Shown here: positions 8,245-16,799 of the stretch, in pieces
Position numbering within the stretch: position 1 is the first letter of the stretch
Layout of the letters: every line of letters starts with the position of its first letter
Assembly: GCF_000317145.1 (NCBI RefSeq)
Contig: NC_019697.1
Location: forward strand, 1,054,001 to 1,118,000
Length of the DNA stretch: 64,000 nucleotides
Origin: Chamaesiphon minutus PCC 6605
GTDB lineage: Bacteria > Cyanobacteriota > Cyanobacteriia > Cyanobacteriales > Chamaesiphonaceae
Reading direction: 5' to 3'
The notes under the pieces: generated by a model
Seen by the model: only the letters and a program-made list of their open reading frames with translations
What the model was told of the DNA's origin: nothing
The model's database searches: none
Program-made: the position numbers and the translations under genes

Positions 8245-8258
8245 TCGTGACAAGTATT
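8245..8258 (+). repeat. 14-bp match to the terminus of the IS4-family element
   Basis: CATTCGTGACAAGT here is identical to the left terminus of the intact IS4-family copy at 15153. It lies exactly at the point where the ATPase frame ends and remnant transposase sequence begins, so it may be the scar of an earlier insertion followed by deletion. Confidence 0.45.
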
Positions 8259-9165
8259 GAAACATCCATCGAAGAGTAGGTTTAGCAGTAGACTTACCAA
8301 CTTGATGCTCAACAGTTTGTTGAGCATTGTCCAAAGCTTGGCGAAGTGAACGTTGACCTAGACTGTAAACGAGTAAACATAAACCCATCACCATTGCCAT
8401 CGCCGCAACAGAGTAAGGGGAGTATTGAGAAAAATACTGGAAGTAAAAAACAGCGGATCTTTAAGAAACCGAAAACCACGCTCAGTAGCCTGTTGCGCTT
8501 TATATTCGGCCAGGACATCCTCATCGCCCAGAACTTGCTCATCAAGGACATTAGTAGCCAAGATAAATCTCCCAGCGCGTTGAATCTCCACATCCATTAC
8601 CAGCCATCTTTGTTGAATCCCTGCATAACTGTTGCCACAAGCTGCAATTTTGTATCCAGACAATGAACTGGTGACAAAGGCACTTGAGTCAATCTCTAAC
8701 AGCAATTGTTTTGCTGCTGTCAAGGTCACAGGTACTCTCGACACCCATTGCAATTGTGACATTTGGGCGAAATTACCTGAATTGACGTGCTGCTCTGAGT
8801 GCTACACTCACAAATGTTTCTGTTAGTCCTGACTGGGCTAATTTGTCTAAGATCCTGACCTATCGGTCGTCATTGAGGTGTTTTGGTCTAATTCCTTCCC
8901 CTCATAGATGTTCTGTTGCTTTCCCGACAAAGAATTTCTCAAATAGATACAGTGGTGCGCTTACAAACCCCAATCCATTCAGAATCATCGCTTTGACTAC
9001 TTGTCCTGGGCTAATAATTTCTTGCGGGTGAGTACCTAGTAGTTTGTCAATTTGTTCGACTAACCCCATCTCGTCGCAGATTCCGGCAATGATCCCGCAG
9101 TGGTCAAGATCCTGTACTCTGATATTTGACGCTTCAAAATTTCCCATTCTTTAAAAATACAGGAT
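8245..9165 (-). mobile_element. degraded IS1634-family element
   Basis: Three pieces of one transposase are recognisable on this strand. The N-terminus (9147 downward) contains VQDLDHCGIIAGICDEMGL and LLGTHPQEIISPGQVVKAMI. The middle contains WVSRVPVTLTAAKQLL, GIQQRWLVM and AEYKAQQATERGFRFLKDP. The C-terminal part contains AMVMGLCLLVYSLGQRSLR and KPTLRWMFQYL. They lie in different frames and total about 900 bp, against about 1.7 kb for an intact element, so there are internal deletions and frameshifts. Its 3' end abuts the truncated ATPase and its 5' end abuts a GNAT-like fragment. It is not mobile. Confidence 0.75.
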
Positions 9166-9171
9166 TTTCTC

Positions 9172-9371
9172 TCCCTACCTGCGGAATGAGAGTTCAATGC
9201 ATTGGTCTTCAAACCATCGAGAAGTTGAGAACGAACTATTTCATCACACCACTCACCCCAAGCAGCAATAACATAGCATTCCATTGTGGATCTGCAAAGA
9301 TCGTACAAAAACTCAAAATCACAAGGTTGCATCAATTCTAGCCTGTAAGCTTGAGGTGATGTCTCTATCAT
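9172..9371 (-). pseudogene. GNAT N-acetyltransferase-like N-terminal fragment
   Basis: About 65 codons from the ATG at 9371 encode a segment (PCDFEFLYDLCRSTMECYV, then AAWGEWCDE) that resembles the beginning of GNAT acetyltransferases of the type DFEFLYxLHRxTMxxYVxxTWG. The frame then runs into the upstream edge of the transposase remnant. The acetyl-CoA binding part is missing, so the gene is inactive. Assignment rests on a short match. Confidence 0.5.
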
Positions 9372-9890
9372 TTATTACTATTATAATTGCGACAATTGGA
9401 TGAATGGATTTCAGTCTAACGTTCCTGACCAGCGGCTCCAATCCACATATTGCTATTATAGATCGATCTTGTGAGTCCGTTTGCGTCACGGTTGTTATGA
9501 AGTGTCAACTTCCCTTAATCATCTGTTGATTCTTCTTCAAGATCGTAATCAACGCAAACATCTAACCCAATGGAAAGACTTCTTTCCGTCATCCGTTGAA
9601 GTGTCGCAACCTCAAAACTAAGGCAACGATTCCAACGCTTCATCCATAATCCACAAAATAGATCAGCCTGAAACCTTTTTGTCAGGCTATGCCAGATTTC
9701 TAAATCGGCTGGCAGTTTATCCAACAATTTGTTTATCTGATCTTCAAGATCTATGTCGGATCTTTCGGTATGAAGCCGCCATGAACCAATATTATAGATT
9801 CTGTCATATTTCTTGCCACGGAATACATCACCTTTTCGGTAAGAGATTGATGGATCAACACCTAATAATTGAGTTAACTCATCAGGGATT

Positions 9891-11375
9891 CAGGGTGAAC
9901 GCACTTAAATCTTATATTATTAAAAACACTTAGAAACTAGATGTAAATTTGATTCATCAAAGATGTGAAATCTATACCCGTCGATAGCTTTAGCTAATTA
10001 ATTGTGTTAAGTTGATTTGGAACTAATATCATGTAAAATGAAGCTGAAGCCTAAGCATAGTATCGCAGAACACTTTGACGACATAGAAGACATTAGGATT
10101 GAACGTGGAAAAAAACATAAACTAATCGACATCATCACGATCTCCATTTGTGCTGTAGTATGTGGGGCGGACGGATGGATAGATATAGAAATGTATGGTA
10201 TAGCCAGAAAAAAATGGTTAGAAAAGTTCCTAGAACTACCGAATGGAATCCCATCTCATGATACATTTGCTAGAGTATTTTCACAAATTAATCCTGATGA
10301 ATTTAATAAATCATTCCTGAGTTGGATTAAAGGAATAAGTAAAATAACCGCAGGAGAAATAATTGCCTTTGATGGAAAACAATCTCGAAACTCAGGAGAT
10401 GAAAAGAATGGTCAAGGTGTAATTAATACAGTCAGTGCCTGGGCTGCAAGTAATAGATTAGTATTAGGTCAAAAGAAAGTAGAAGGAAAATCTAATGAAA
10501 TCACAGCACTTCCCGAACTGATTCAAATCTTGGATTTAGCAGGATGTATCGTTACCATCGACGCAATGGGATGTCAAAGAGAAATAGTCAAAAAAATCGT
10601 CGAAAAAGATGCAGATTATGTAATTGCTGTAAAAAAGAATCAACCGACCTTGTACAAACAAGTAAAGCAGCTATTTAAACAAGCAATTGAAACTCAGGGA
10701 AAAGACCTCAACCTGAGTAGCTTCAACAGTAGAGAGATGAATAGAGGTAGAGAAGAAATTCGTAATTATTTAATGATAACAGATGTTGCGGAGCAAATAG
10801 ATCCACTGCAAAAATGGAAAAAGTTAACTAGTATTGGCATGGTAGAATCAGTTCGAGTTGTCGGCGGAAAGACGAGTGTAGAAACTCGTTATTTTATCAG
10901 TAGTCTAGAGAGCGATGCTCAAAAATTAGCAGAGGGAATTAGAAGTCATTGGTCGATAGAAAATTCTCTTCACTGGGTGCTTGATGTTGCTTTTAAAGAA
11001 GATGATAGTCGAATTAGGAAAGATAATGCTCCAGCTAATTTTGCGATTTTACGACATATAGCAGTTAACATAATTAGTGAAAATAAAAGTCGAAAGTTAA
11101 GTGTTAGAAGTAAGAGATTCTTGGCGACACTTGACGAAGAATATTCAACTGAACTTTTAGAAGCTATTTTGTAATTTATTTGCACTAATTAATCTCGGCT
11201 TGACTAATGAGTTGGTCGAGCTTTCTGCTACACTAAATTAAATTAATCGGATCTCATGTTTGATTTTAGTTTCAATTGGCATTGTAATAAGTGCAATTAG
11301 TTAGTAAGTACGATTGAGTTAGCTATTCTAGTTTTGATCGATCGAATTACACCCGATTTTGATGCGTTCACCCTG
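9891..11375 (+). mobile_element. intact ISAs1-family insertion sequence, 1485 bp
   Basis: The ends are inverted copies: CAGGGTGAACGCA at the left, and its complement TGCGTTCACCCTG at the right, with similarity continuing to about 21 bp with three mismatches. A 10-bp target duplication ATCAGGGATT flanks it (9881-9890 and 11376-11385). It encodes one full-length transposase. Matched termini, an exact duplication and an open frame indicate recent and possibly still active transposition. Confidence 0.92.
10038..11174 (+). CDS. ISAs1-family transposase
   Basis: This 378-residue DDE transposase has the family's typical start SIAEHFDDIEDIRIERGKKH, followed by the ICAVVCGADGW helix. The catalytic core includes IAFDGKQSRNS (first Asp), VTIDAMGCQ (second Asp) and the C-terminal HWSIENSLHWVLDVAF segment (Glu). 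The chosen ATG lies 21 bp inside a longer TTG-started frame; the shorter form fits the usual family length. It cuts and pastes the element that interrupts the DUF4279 gene. Base composition is more AT-rich than the flanks, and CGATCG sites are rare in it, consistent with recent arrival. Confidence 0.9.
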   Translation: MKLKPKHSIAEHFDDIEDIRIERGKKHKLIDIITISICAVVCGADGWIDIEMYGIARKKWLEKFLELPNGIPSHDTFARVFSQINPDEFNKSFLSWIKGISKITAGEIIAFDGKQSRNSGDEKNGQGVINTVSAWAASNRLVLGQKKVEGKSNEITALPELIQILDLAGCIVTIDAMGCQREIVKKIVEKDADYVIAVKKNQPTLYKQVKQLFKQAIETQGKDLNLSSFNSREMNRGREEIRNYLMITDVAEQIDPLQKWKKLTSIGMVESVRVVGGKTSVETRYFISSLESDAQKLAEGIRSHWSIENSLHWVLDVAFKEDDSRIRKDNAPANFAILRHIAVNIISENKSRKLSVRSKRFLATLDEEYSTELLEAIL

Positions 11376-11510
11376 ATCAGGGATTAAATCATCACCGAAG
11401 AATCGTAGCGAAGTACTGGACTCATCAAATCTACCTCCCACAACCCAGACCAACTCCCCTTCTGGCTTTGTAGGCGGTAATCTCAATGGTGGATCAAACG
11501 AATCGCTCAT

Positions 11511-11876
11511 CTCAAGAAAATAACAATATCTGCAATCAAAAGATCGACTTCAAGAACACCAAATCGACCAATTAAACTTCATAACTATTATTAGACGGAA
11601 ACTTTCCACCTATCTATCCAAATTCGGGTAGATAGACTGAAAAATTCTGCATGTTCCCTATGCAAAAGCAGAAACTTTCCACCGATCATCTTATTTAAGG
11701 TGGATCTGCTGAATTCTTCAATATATTGAAACATTATACAATATCTGTCCGATCGACTTCGGCGAGTTAAAATCTCTTGAGATGGGCTAAATAACAGCAT
11801 CAACAGGTAGAAAACTCAAGATAGATTGAGATTTGGATGAACAAGGTATACTTTTAGATATGTTCTATTCGAGCAA
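11511..11876. other. gene-free stretch with a short direct repeat
   Basis: No convincing gene is seen. A 13-bp direct repeat GAAACTTTCCACC occurs twice, at about 11597 and 11670, with GGTAGATAGA-type sequence between. The short frames here lack ribosome sites or family features. Confidence 0.4.
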
Positions 11877-12125
11877 ATGAATCTTCGTATCTTCATTCAA
11901 ACTAGAAAGAATTTGGCCACCCGTAGGAACTTTGGTCAGAATGCGATCTCCACGATTGGAAGTGCTGTAACAATTCTGGCGATCGCCAGAATTAACCCTG
12001 GATTTGCTCAAGAACGTTTATTACCAACTGAGATTGCTACTAGTGATTGCGTTGCGCCAACTATATCGATAGCTAAAACAACCGCCCATCGAACGATCGA
12101 TCTCGCCAGTTATTCAAGTAGGTAA
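11877..12125 (+). CDS. signal-peptide-bearing stub, function unknown
   Basis: The 82-codon frame begins with a basic N-terminus, a hydrophobic stretch (ISTIGSAVTILAIARINPGFAQE) with a plausible cleavage site after GFAQ or similar, and then about 30 residues with one Cys. Its last 18 codons run into the edge of the TnsB remnant on the other strand. It is best read as the beginning of a secreted protein whose body has been lost. No strong ribosome site is visible, and it may not be expressed. Confidence 0.35.
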   Translation: MNLRIFIQTRKNLATRRNFGQNAISTIGSAVTILAIARINPGFAQERLLPTEIATSDCVAPTISIAKTTAHRTIDLASYSSR

Positions 12126-12127
12126 AT

Positions 12128-12390
12128 AAAGCTTCATCTCTGCCCACTGCAACGTATGGATCGATCGTGCCACCTTTATGTCCTGGTGGCAGCGATGAGA
12201 ACTCATCTTTGACTCTACGAAAAGAACTCTCTACGATTCCACCTCGCTCTTTGTGTAATCGCAGTCGCAAGTTGAATCCTAGTTTCATCGCAACTCGTCT
12301 TAGGTGCCCAGACTTAAATTCCTTGGCTCGATCGGTCACGATATATTCCGGTAATCCACAAACCTCCCATTCCTGTCTTGGTCATTGCGG
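12128..12390 (-). pseudogene. TnsB-like DDE transposase fragment
   Basis: The readable segment EWEVCGLPEYIVTDRAKEF, followed by HLRRVAMKLGFN and ERGGIVESSFRRVKDEF, matches the retroviral-integrase core of TnsB/Mu-type transposases. It includes the second catalytic Asp (in VTDRAKEF) and the Glu (in GGIVES). Both flanks are lost: upstream sequence belongs to a MarC fragment and downstream to an unrelated stub. It is a relic of a Tn7-like element, probably of the kind whose ends are seen at 45611 and 56139. Confidence 0.7.
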
Positions 12391-12406
12391 TTGTCTGATG
12401 GGTTTT

Positions 12407-12625
12407 TCAAATCCCCATCAAGTCTAAGAGCGAGCGGCCAACCAGGAAAAAAATGAACAGTATGGCGATCGCATTCACAGCAACTTGTCTGGCCTGATAT
12501 CGCCTGGTCCGAGGAGTTTCATCCGCAGTCAGGCTGTAGAAGATTGGCACAACACCCAAGGGATTAGTGAACGGGAAGAGGGCCAAGAAGCTAGCGACGG
12601 CACTAGCAATTATCTGAGCGATCAT
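12407..12625 (-). pseudogene. MarC/NAAT-family membrane protein, N-terminal fragment
   Basis: From an ATG at 12625 the frame encodes the first two membrane helices of the MarC family (FLALFPFTNPLGVVPIFYSL, then ADETPRTRRYQARQVA and a second helix to LLDLMGI) and then stops. Family members are about 200 residues with six helices, so two thirds are missing. The break coincides with the edge of the TnsB fragment. Not functional. Confidence 0.8.
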
Positions 12626-12779
12626 CGACTTGTGGTCGGGGAATGTTGGCTAAAACTTAGTGGTTTGTACATGGTCGATCGCACTTTTTTTAGCTAAATT
12701 TTCTTAAATACTAATTCAGGGTGTCCGGTAGAACGGATTTGGCATTACATCAAATTACGACTTTCGCCCGCATCTGTAC

Positions 12780-12948
12780 TTATCGGATCGTTCCTTCGAG
12801 AGTTGCACCCACAACTCGGTAGTCAGAATCAGATCGCAACTCAGCTAAAGCGGCTTTAGCTTTGGGATCGTCAAAAACACTTAAAGTTCTGGCAACCTGT
12901 ACTCTGATTGCCACGATCGAGAAAGGTTTGAATTTGAGTCAGTTCCAT
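12780..12948 (-). pseudogene. HEAT-repeat protein with internal deletion
   Basis: The ATG at 12948 opens MELTQIQTFLDRGNQ, the usual N-terminus of cyanobacterial HEAT-repeat (phycobilisome lyase-like) proteins. About 14 codons later the homologous reading moves to another frame and continues as IRVQVARTLSVFDDPKAKAA, with ALAELRSDSDYRVVGATLE to the stop. This looks like the two ends of a multi-repeat protein joined by a deletion that removed the middle. Confidence 0.65.
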
Positions 12949-13003
12949 GGCTACCCTCTTATTTGGCAGTTTTATTAAGTTATGCAAATAAATGTAACAA
13001 TTT

Positions 13004-13285
13004 TTAAGAAGATAGAGAAATTGGACTGATCAACAACCAAGCATAGGTGACGAGCACCAAAATAGCTAAACCGATGAGAGTTTCTCTTTGTGTCGTCAGC
13101 CAATACTGCCAGCCCTGCCAGCAATAGCTAAAAGCGGCGCGGCGTTCCTGATCCAGCTCCGTCATCAATTCAGCCACTCTAGCATCTACTTCCTCTAGGG
13201 GGATTTCGCCTTGCTGATAAGCAGCTTCTAACCGATCTAGCTTGTGCCAGTATTCTTTTGTTGCTTCGAGAAGATTGGGGAACAT
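13004..13285 (-). CDS. small hypothetical membrane protein with coiled N-terminus
   Basis: This 93-residue protein has a charged helical N-terminal half (LEATKEYWHKLDRLEAAYQQ, then EVDARVAELMTELDQERR), one hydrophobic helix (LIGLAILVLVTYAWLLISP) near the C-terminus and a short tail. The topology suggests a cytoplasmic coiled domain held at the membrane. No family is recognised. The frame is clean and begins with ATG, but the ribosome site is weak. Confidence 0.55.
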   Translation of the reverse strand: MFPNLLEATKEYWHKLDRLEAAYQQGEIPLEEVDARVAELMTELDQERRAAFSYCWQGWQYWLTTQRETLIGLAILVLVTYAWLLISPISLSS

Positions 13286-13419
13286 AAACTGATAATTTTG
13301 ACTGTGATTGACTGCTAGAGCCAGTAGGAAGAGGATTGAAGCTGGCTAACGCTGCCACAGAAAGTTTGGTGGCGGCCCTAAGTGTTAACATTTGTTACTT
13401 TATATTATAAAGAATTATT

Positions 13420-13458
13420 ACAAATCCTGCATCATCGTCCCGAAGGTGCAGGATTTGT
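13420..13458. terminator. strong hairpin, possible terminator
   Basis: ACAAATCCTGCA (13420-13431) and TGCAGGATTTGT (13447-13458) form a perfect 12-bp stem with a 15-base loop. It lies upstream of the 13004 gene on its strand and after no obvious gene on the plus strand, so its role is unclear. The rest of 13286-13604 shows no gene. Confidence 0.4.
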
Positions 13459-13604
13459 AGAATGGCAAATCATACTTTAAATCAGCAACGCCCAATTTTT
13501 GATTCACGATCGAAAGAAATTATCTCAGGTTTGACCTGTCGGGGCGACTTGTCGCCTATAACGCTGATAGGATAAGTCTCATAGCTCTCAAGCCTTGTTG
13601 ATAA

Positions 13605-14078
13605 TTAGGTAGTTTATGTGGGGACAAAGACATTAATTCAACAACAACCTGCCAATTACTAGATGTTGAATCGACCCATGATTCACCCCAGAAAACATCT
13701 CCTCAATTCCAAATCGATCTCCAATCCTGTACTCAAAACAATCCTGGAGATCCACAAAAAATTCAGATCTGCAAGCAAAATCTCGCCAATCTCAAACGAG
13801 TTACATTCTTCACCGATCGATGCAGTAGTAAGGATTATTTTATCGGGATTAATGGAGTCGAATATAAGCTAAAACGCAAGGGTGGAGGTTTAGCTAGTCC
13901 ACCATATCTAACTGGATCGTTTGCCGGAAATGGTGTTCAAGTTAAGATTGGGAAAATCCGGTCTATTAATCAGACTAATACCGATGGAATTGAGGGCGGC
14001 GAACTAGAAGTGTTGGTAACAATTACTCAGCAGAAAAAAACCGAGAAAATCAAAGGTATCTTATCCTACGGGCCTTAA
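13605..14078 (+). pseudogene. 157-codon open frame lacking a start codon
   Basis: From the TAA at 13602 to the TAA at 14076 the frame is open for 157 codons and reads as plausible protein (for example LKRVTFFTDRCSSKDYFIG and SPPYLTGSFAGNGVQVKIGK, ending KIKGILSYGP). It contains no ATG, GTG or TTG. The C-terminal 90 residues look like a compact beta-rich domain. The most likely reading is the body of a secreted protein whose start was deleted. I do not recognise the family. Confidence 0.5.
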
Positions 14079-15152
14079 TTTAGGATGAGCGATAATTGGC
14101 ATAATTTTCGGGTTAGCTTGATTTGAGATGACAGTGACAATCGGGCTTTTCTAGCAGAGACGCAATCAAAGCATTCGCCGCCACTGCTGCTAAGAGTCCA
14201 CCACCGATCGAGCCTTGAATGGTAATATACGGCATGCCAACAGCCATCAATCGCCGTTTGGCAGCCGGAGCGTGACTAAAGCCGATCGGCATTCCAATTA
14301 CCAGCGCGGGTTGAATTTGTCCCTGCTCGATCGCATTACACACAGCCATTAATACAGAGGGCGCATAGCCGATAATTAGAATCGAACGATCGGGAATGTG
14401 GTGGAGGCGATTTAGCCACTCTTTATCTTGCCAAAATGCTTGCTCGGCTTCAGCTACACCTGTGATATGAGGATCGTCGATTAGCGTTTCAATCTGACAG
14501 TCTAGATGAGCTAATCGAGTGCGATCGAGTGTCGCAGTTACAGCGGGTACATCGCACATAATCCGACAACCACTTTTAAGAGCCGCCCGTGCTGAACCGA
14601 TCGCCTCTCCACTCAAACGGACAAAATTAACCAAGCTCACATCACCACAAGCTAGTACCAGTTGTGAGAGCAAGTCTACCTCAATCTCCGATCGAGCCGA
14701 AAGATCTGGCAACAGGTGTTGGAGGGACTCCTGGAAGGCTTCAGGGTGAGAATCGACGGCACCATCTAGGTGATGCCAAAGTCCTTCGATTTCCCCCAAT
14801 CGCGCTTGACTTTCTACTTCTAGGAGTTTTAACTGGGCGATCGCTTCGGCTCGAACGATCTGACAATTACTGTCCCGCCCTAATATTCCCTCTAGTGCCG
14901 ATGCTGTATGCCGCAGTCGTGCCAATTGTTGAATTACCGACTGGTATTGCTGTTGCAACTGAGCCACAAGACTGGGACTGAGATCGATCGCTGAATCACT
15001 TTCTAGGATCTGTTGAATATGGGATAACTGAAACCCTTGCTGTTTGAGGGCGACAATCCGCTGTAGCTGTTGAACGTTTTGGGGTGTATACAGTCGGTAG
15101 TTGCCGATCGATCGCTGCGCTGGCGGTAATAAACCCAAGGTGTGATAGTGCC

Positions 15153-16636
15153 CATTCGTGACAAGTTAAGAAAATCAGAGATTTGTCAAAAAGGTAATAA
15201 AAAGATGCCAAACTGTTTCTAGTCAAGAGTTTGAGGGAATAGAGGCCTGATGACCAGCCGCCGAAGAAGTAACCGCGACCACGCCAAAAAGAACCACCAA
15301 CCAGGTGTGGAAGATGAGATCATCGCCGCTCAAGTAGAGGCTTTATTGACACCAGCAATTTTCAATCAAAGTCATTACTACCGACAATTAGGGCTGAGAA
15401 ATCGGCTGTTAAATTTACCCTTGATGATGGCAGCAGTGCTGACGCTACTGTGGCGGAATGTGCCAGGAGTCAGAGAACTAAGCCGAATGTTAGGGCGAGA
15501 AGGATTTTTGTGGTGTGAGCCAACACAAGTAAGTCAACAGGCGATTGCACAAAGATTTCTGACCTTTCCATCTGAGTTATTTGAGAGAGTGTTTAAGGAA
15601 TTACTGCCAGAATTTAGAGTGAAGTGGCACCAGAGAAAACAGCGATTGTTGCCACAAAGCATTGAATTTGCTCAAGCAAAATTTGAGCGGATTTGGGCAT
15701 GTGATGGCTCCACATTGGAAGCGATATTCAAGAAATTAGATAGCTTATCTGATGTGCCAATCGGACAACTAGCGGGAAAAATGGGAGTAGTCATAGATTT
15801 GGTGACGAGATTGCCGATTGAAATCTGGTTTAGAGAAAATCCCAAAGCTTCAGATGTTAATTTTGAGAAAGATATCCTGAATTTAGTAACATCGGGCACT
15901 TTATTGCTCTTGGATCGAGGCTTCTATCATTTCCAATTTTGGCAAGAATTAATTAACAGAGATATTCATTTTATTACTCGATTAAAAAAAGGTGCATCGC
16001 TACAGATAGAGCGAGTATTTAGCAATAGTTATAGTATCCGTGACCGAATAGTGCGGATGGGGTCTGGCACCAAAAAGACTCCATATATAACTGTAAGATT
16101 AGTCGAAATTAAAGTGGGTAAAGTCTGGTATTCTTATCTAACTAGTGTACTCGACCCATTGAATCTTCCTCCCTATGTAGTCGCCGATTTGTACGGAAGA
16201 CGGTGGCGAATTGAAGAGGCTTTTAATACTGTTAAACGATTGCTCGGGTTGAGTTATTTATGGACTGGTTCAGTTAATGGAATTAAATTACAGATGTGGG
16301 GGACTTGGCTGTTTTATGCAGTTCTAGTCGATTTAGGTGATGCTGTAGCTGATGAATTATCTCTCCCATTCGACCGCATTTCTTTAGAGATGATTTATCG
16401 AGGTCTTTATCACTTTCATGTAGCTCATCATAAAGGTTTAGCTGCCAATCCAGTCACCTATTTTGCTGCCCCAGAGAATCAAGATTTAGGTATTGTTAAA
16501 ACTGTTCGTAAACCTAATGTTAAGTTAATTATTGCACCTTTTCCTGATTCTATGAGTCGAACAGACAATTTTTTCTTCGACTCATCGCCTCAAGCCCGCT
16601 TGACAAGTGCGATCGCTTCTTAACTTGTCACTAATG
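15153..16636 (+). mobile_element. intact IS4-family insertion sequence, 1484 bp, inside coaR
   Basis: The left end is CATTCGTGACAAGTTAAGAA and the right end is its inverted copy with one mismatch (CATTA instead of CATTC). A 9-bp duplication GATAGTGCC flanks it (15144-15152 and 16637-16645). It contains one full-length transposase on the plus strand. The exact duplication and undamaged open frame indicate recent insertion. Confidence 0.92.
15250..16623 (+). CDS. IS4-family DDE transposase
   Basis: This 457-residue transposase has catalytic Asp in WACDGSTLEAIFKKLD, a second Asp in LLLDRGFYHFQFW and the Glu in the YREK-type signature YGRRWRIEEAFNTVKRLLG. These are features of the IS4 family. 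The stop codon lies only 13 bp from the right terminus, so the gene fills almost the entire element. It is intact and would catalyse movement of the element that disrupts coaR. Confidence 0.9.
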   Translation: MTSRRRSNRDHAKKNHQPGVEDEIIAAQVEALLTPAIFNQSHYYRQLGLRNRLLNLPLMMAAVLTLLWRNVPGVRELSRMLGREGFLWCEPTQVSQQAIAQRFLTFPSELFERVFKELLPEFRVKWHQRKQRLLPQSIEFAQAKFERIWACDGSTLEAIFKKLDSLSDVPIGQLAGKMGVVIDLVTRLPIEIWFRENPKASDVNFEKDILNLVTSGTLLLLDRGFYHFQFWQELINRDIHFITRLKKGASLQIERVFSNSYSIRDRIVRMGSGTKKTPYITVRLVEIKVGKVWYSYLTSVLDPLNLPPYVVADLYGRRWRIEEAFNTVKRLLGLSYLWTGSVNGIKLQMWGTWLFYAVLVDLGDAVADELSLPFDRISLEMIYRGLYHFHVAHHKGLAANPVTYFAAPENQDLGIVKTVRKPNVKLIIAPFPDSMSRTDNFFFDSSPQARLTSAIAS

Positions 16637-16739
16637 GATAGTGCCGCACCATACGCGGTGTGATATCTCCGCCCACTGCTTCTGTGAGTTCTTTAATCGT
16701 CAAATACTCAGCTTCCATCTGTTTGGGATCTAGATTCGT

Positions 16740-16774
16740 ACCTTGACATTAACATCAATGTCAAGGTGTAGGGT
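16740..16774 (+). promoter_or_regulatory. coaT promoter with MerR-type operator
   Basis: An 11-bp inverted repeat (ACCTTGACATT and AATGTCAAGGT, 16740-16767) contains a -35 element TTGACA at 16743. A -10-like TAGGGT follows at 16769, with a 20-bp spacer. The over-long spacer with a dyad between the two elements is the hallmark of MerR-family promoters. It lies 26 bp before the coaT start and 22 bp from the coaR start. With coaR broken, activation by cobalt should be lost. Confidence 0.8.
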
Positions 16775-16799
16775 ATGAAGGCAATCTATTTTTGTTGCT

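Larger units (their letters stand above)
9515..11510 (-). pseudogene. DUF4279 protein gene split by an ISAs1-family element
   Basis: The N-terminal part (11510 down to 11376) ends STSLRFFGDDLIPD. The C-terminal part (9890 down to 9515) begins PDELTQLLGVDPSISYRKGD and ends GLDVCVDYDLEEESTDD. Removing the 1485-bp element and one copy of the 10-bp duplication ATCAGGGATT restores one 166-residue frame, reading FGDDLIPDELTQLLG across the join. The assembled protein has the DUF4279 layout, including the FQADLFCGLW strand and a SIGLDVCVDY end. DUF4279 proteins are small and of unknown function, sometimes thought to be immunity-type proteins. The insertion looks recent because both halves are otherwise undamaged. 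Confidence 0.85.
14113..16718 (-). pseudogene. coaR: coaR, cobalt-sensing MerR/CbiC-type regulator, interrupted by IS4-family element
   Basis: The small upstream piece (16718 to 16637) encodes MEAEYLTIKELTEAVGGDI and on to RMVRHY. The large piece (15152 to 14113) continues HTLGLLPPAQRSIGNYRLY and the rest of a MerR DNA-binding domain. A C-terminal domain related to precorrin methylmutase CbiC/CobH follows (VIGMPIGFSHAPAAKRRLM), ending in a CHCH metal-binding tail. Deleting the element and one copy of GATAGTGCC restores a single frame across RHYHTLGLL. This fusion is the signature of CoaR, which activates coaT in response to cobalt. Gene order, divergent from coaT, agrees with Synechocystis. 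The helix-turn-helix is cut, so no normal CoaR can be made. Confidence 0.92.

Noticed and set aside
11591-11803. 70-codon minus-strand frame
   Set aside because: No ribosome site, no conserved motif; it covers a short direct repeat and unstructured DNA.
12663-12672. TGTACA near the TnsB fragment as a third transposon end
   Set aside because: No GACANNAATNNGTTAA sites lie beside it; a six-base word alone is not evidence.
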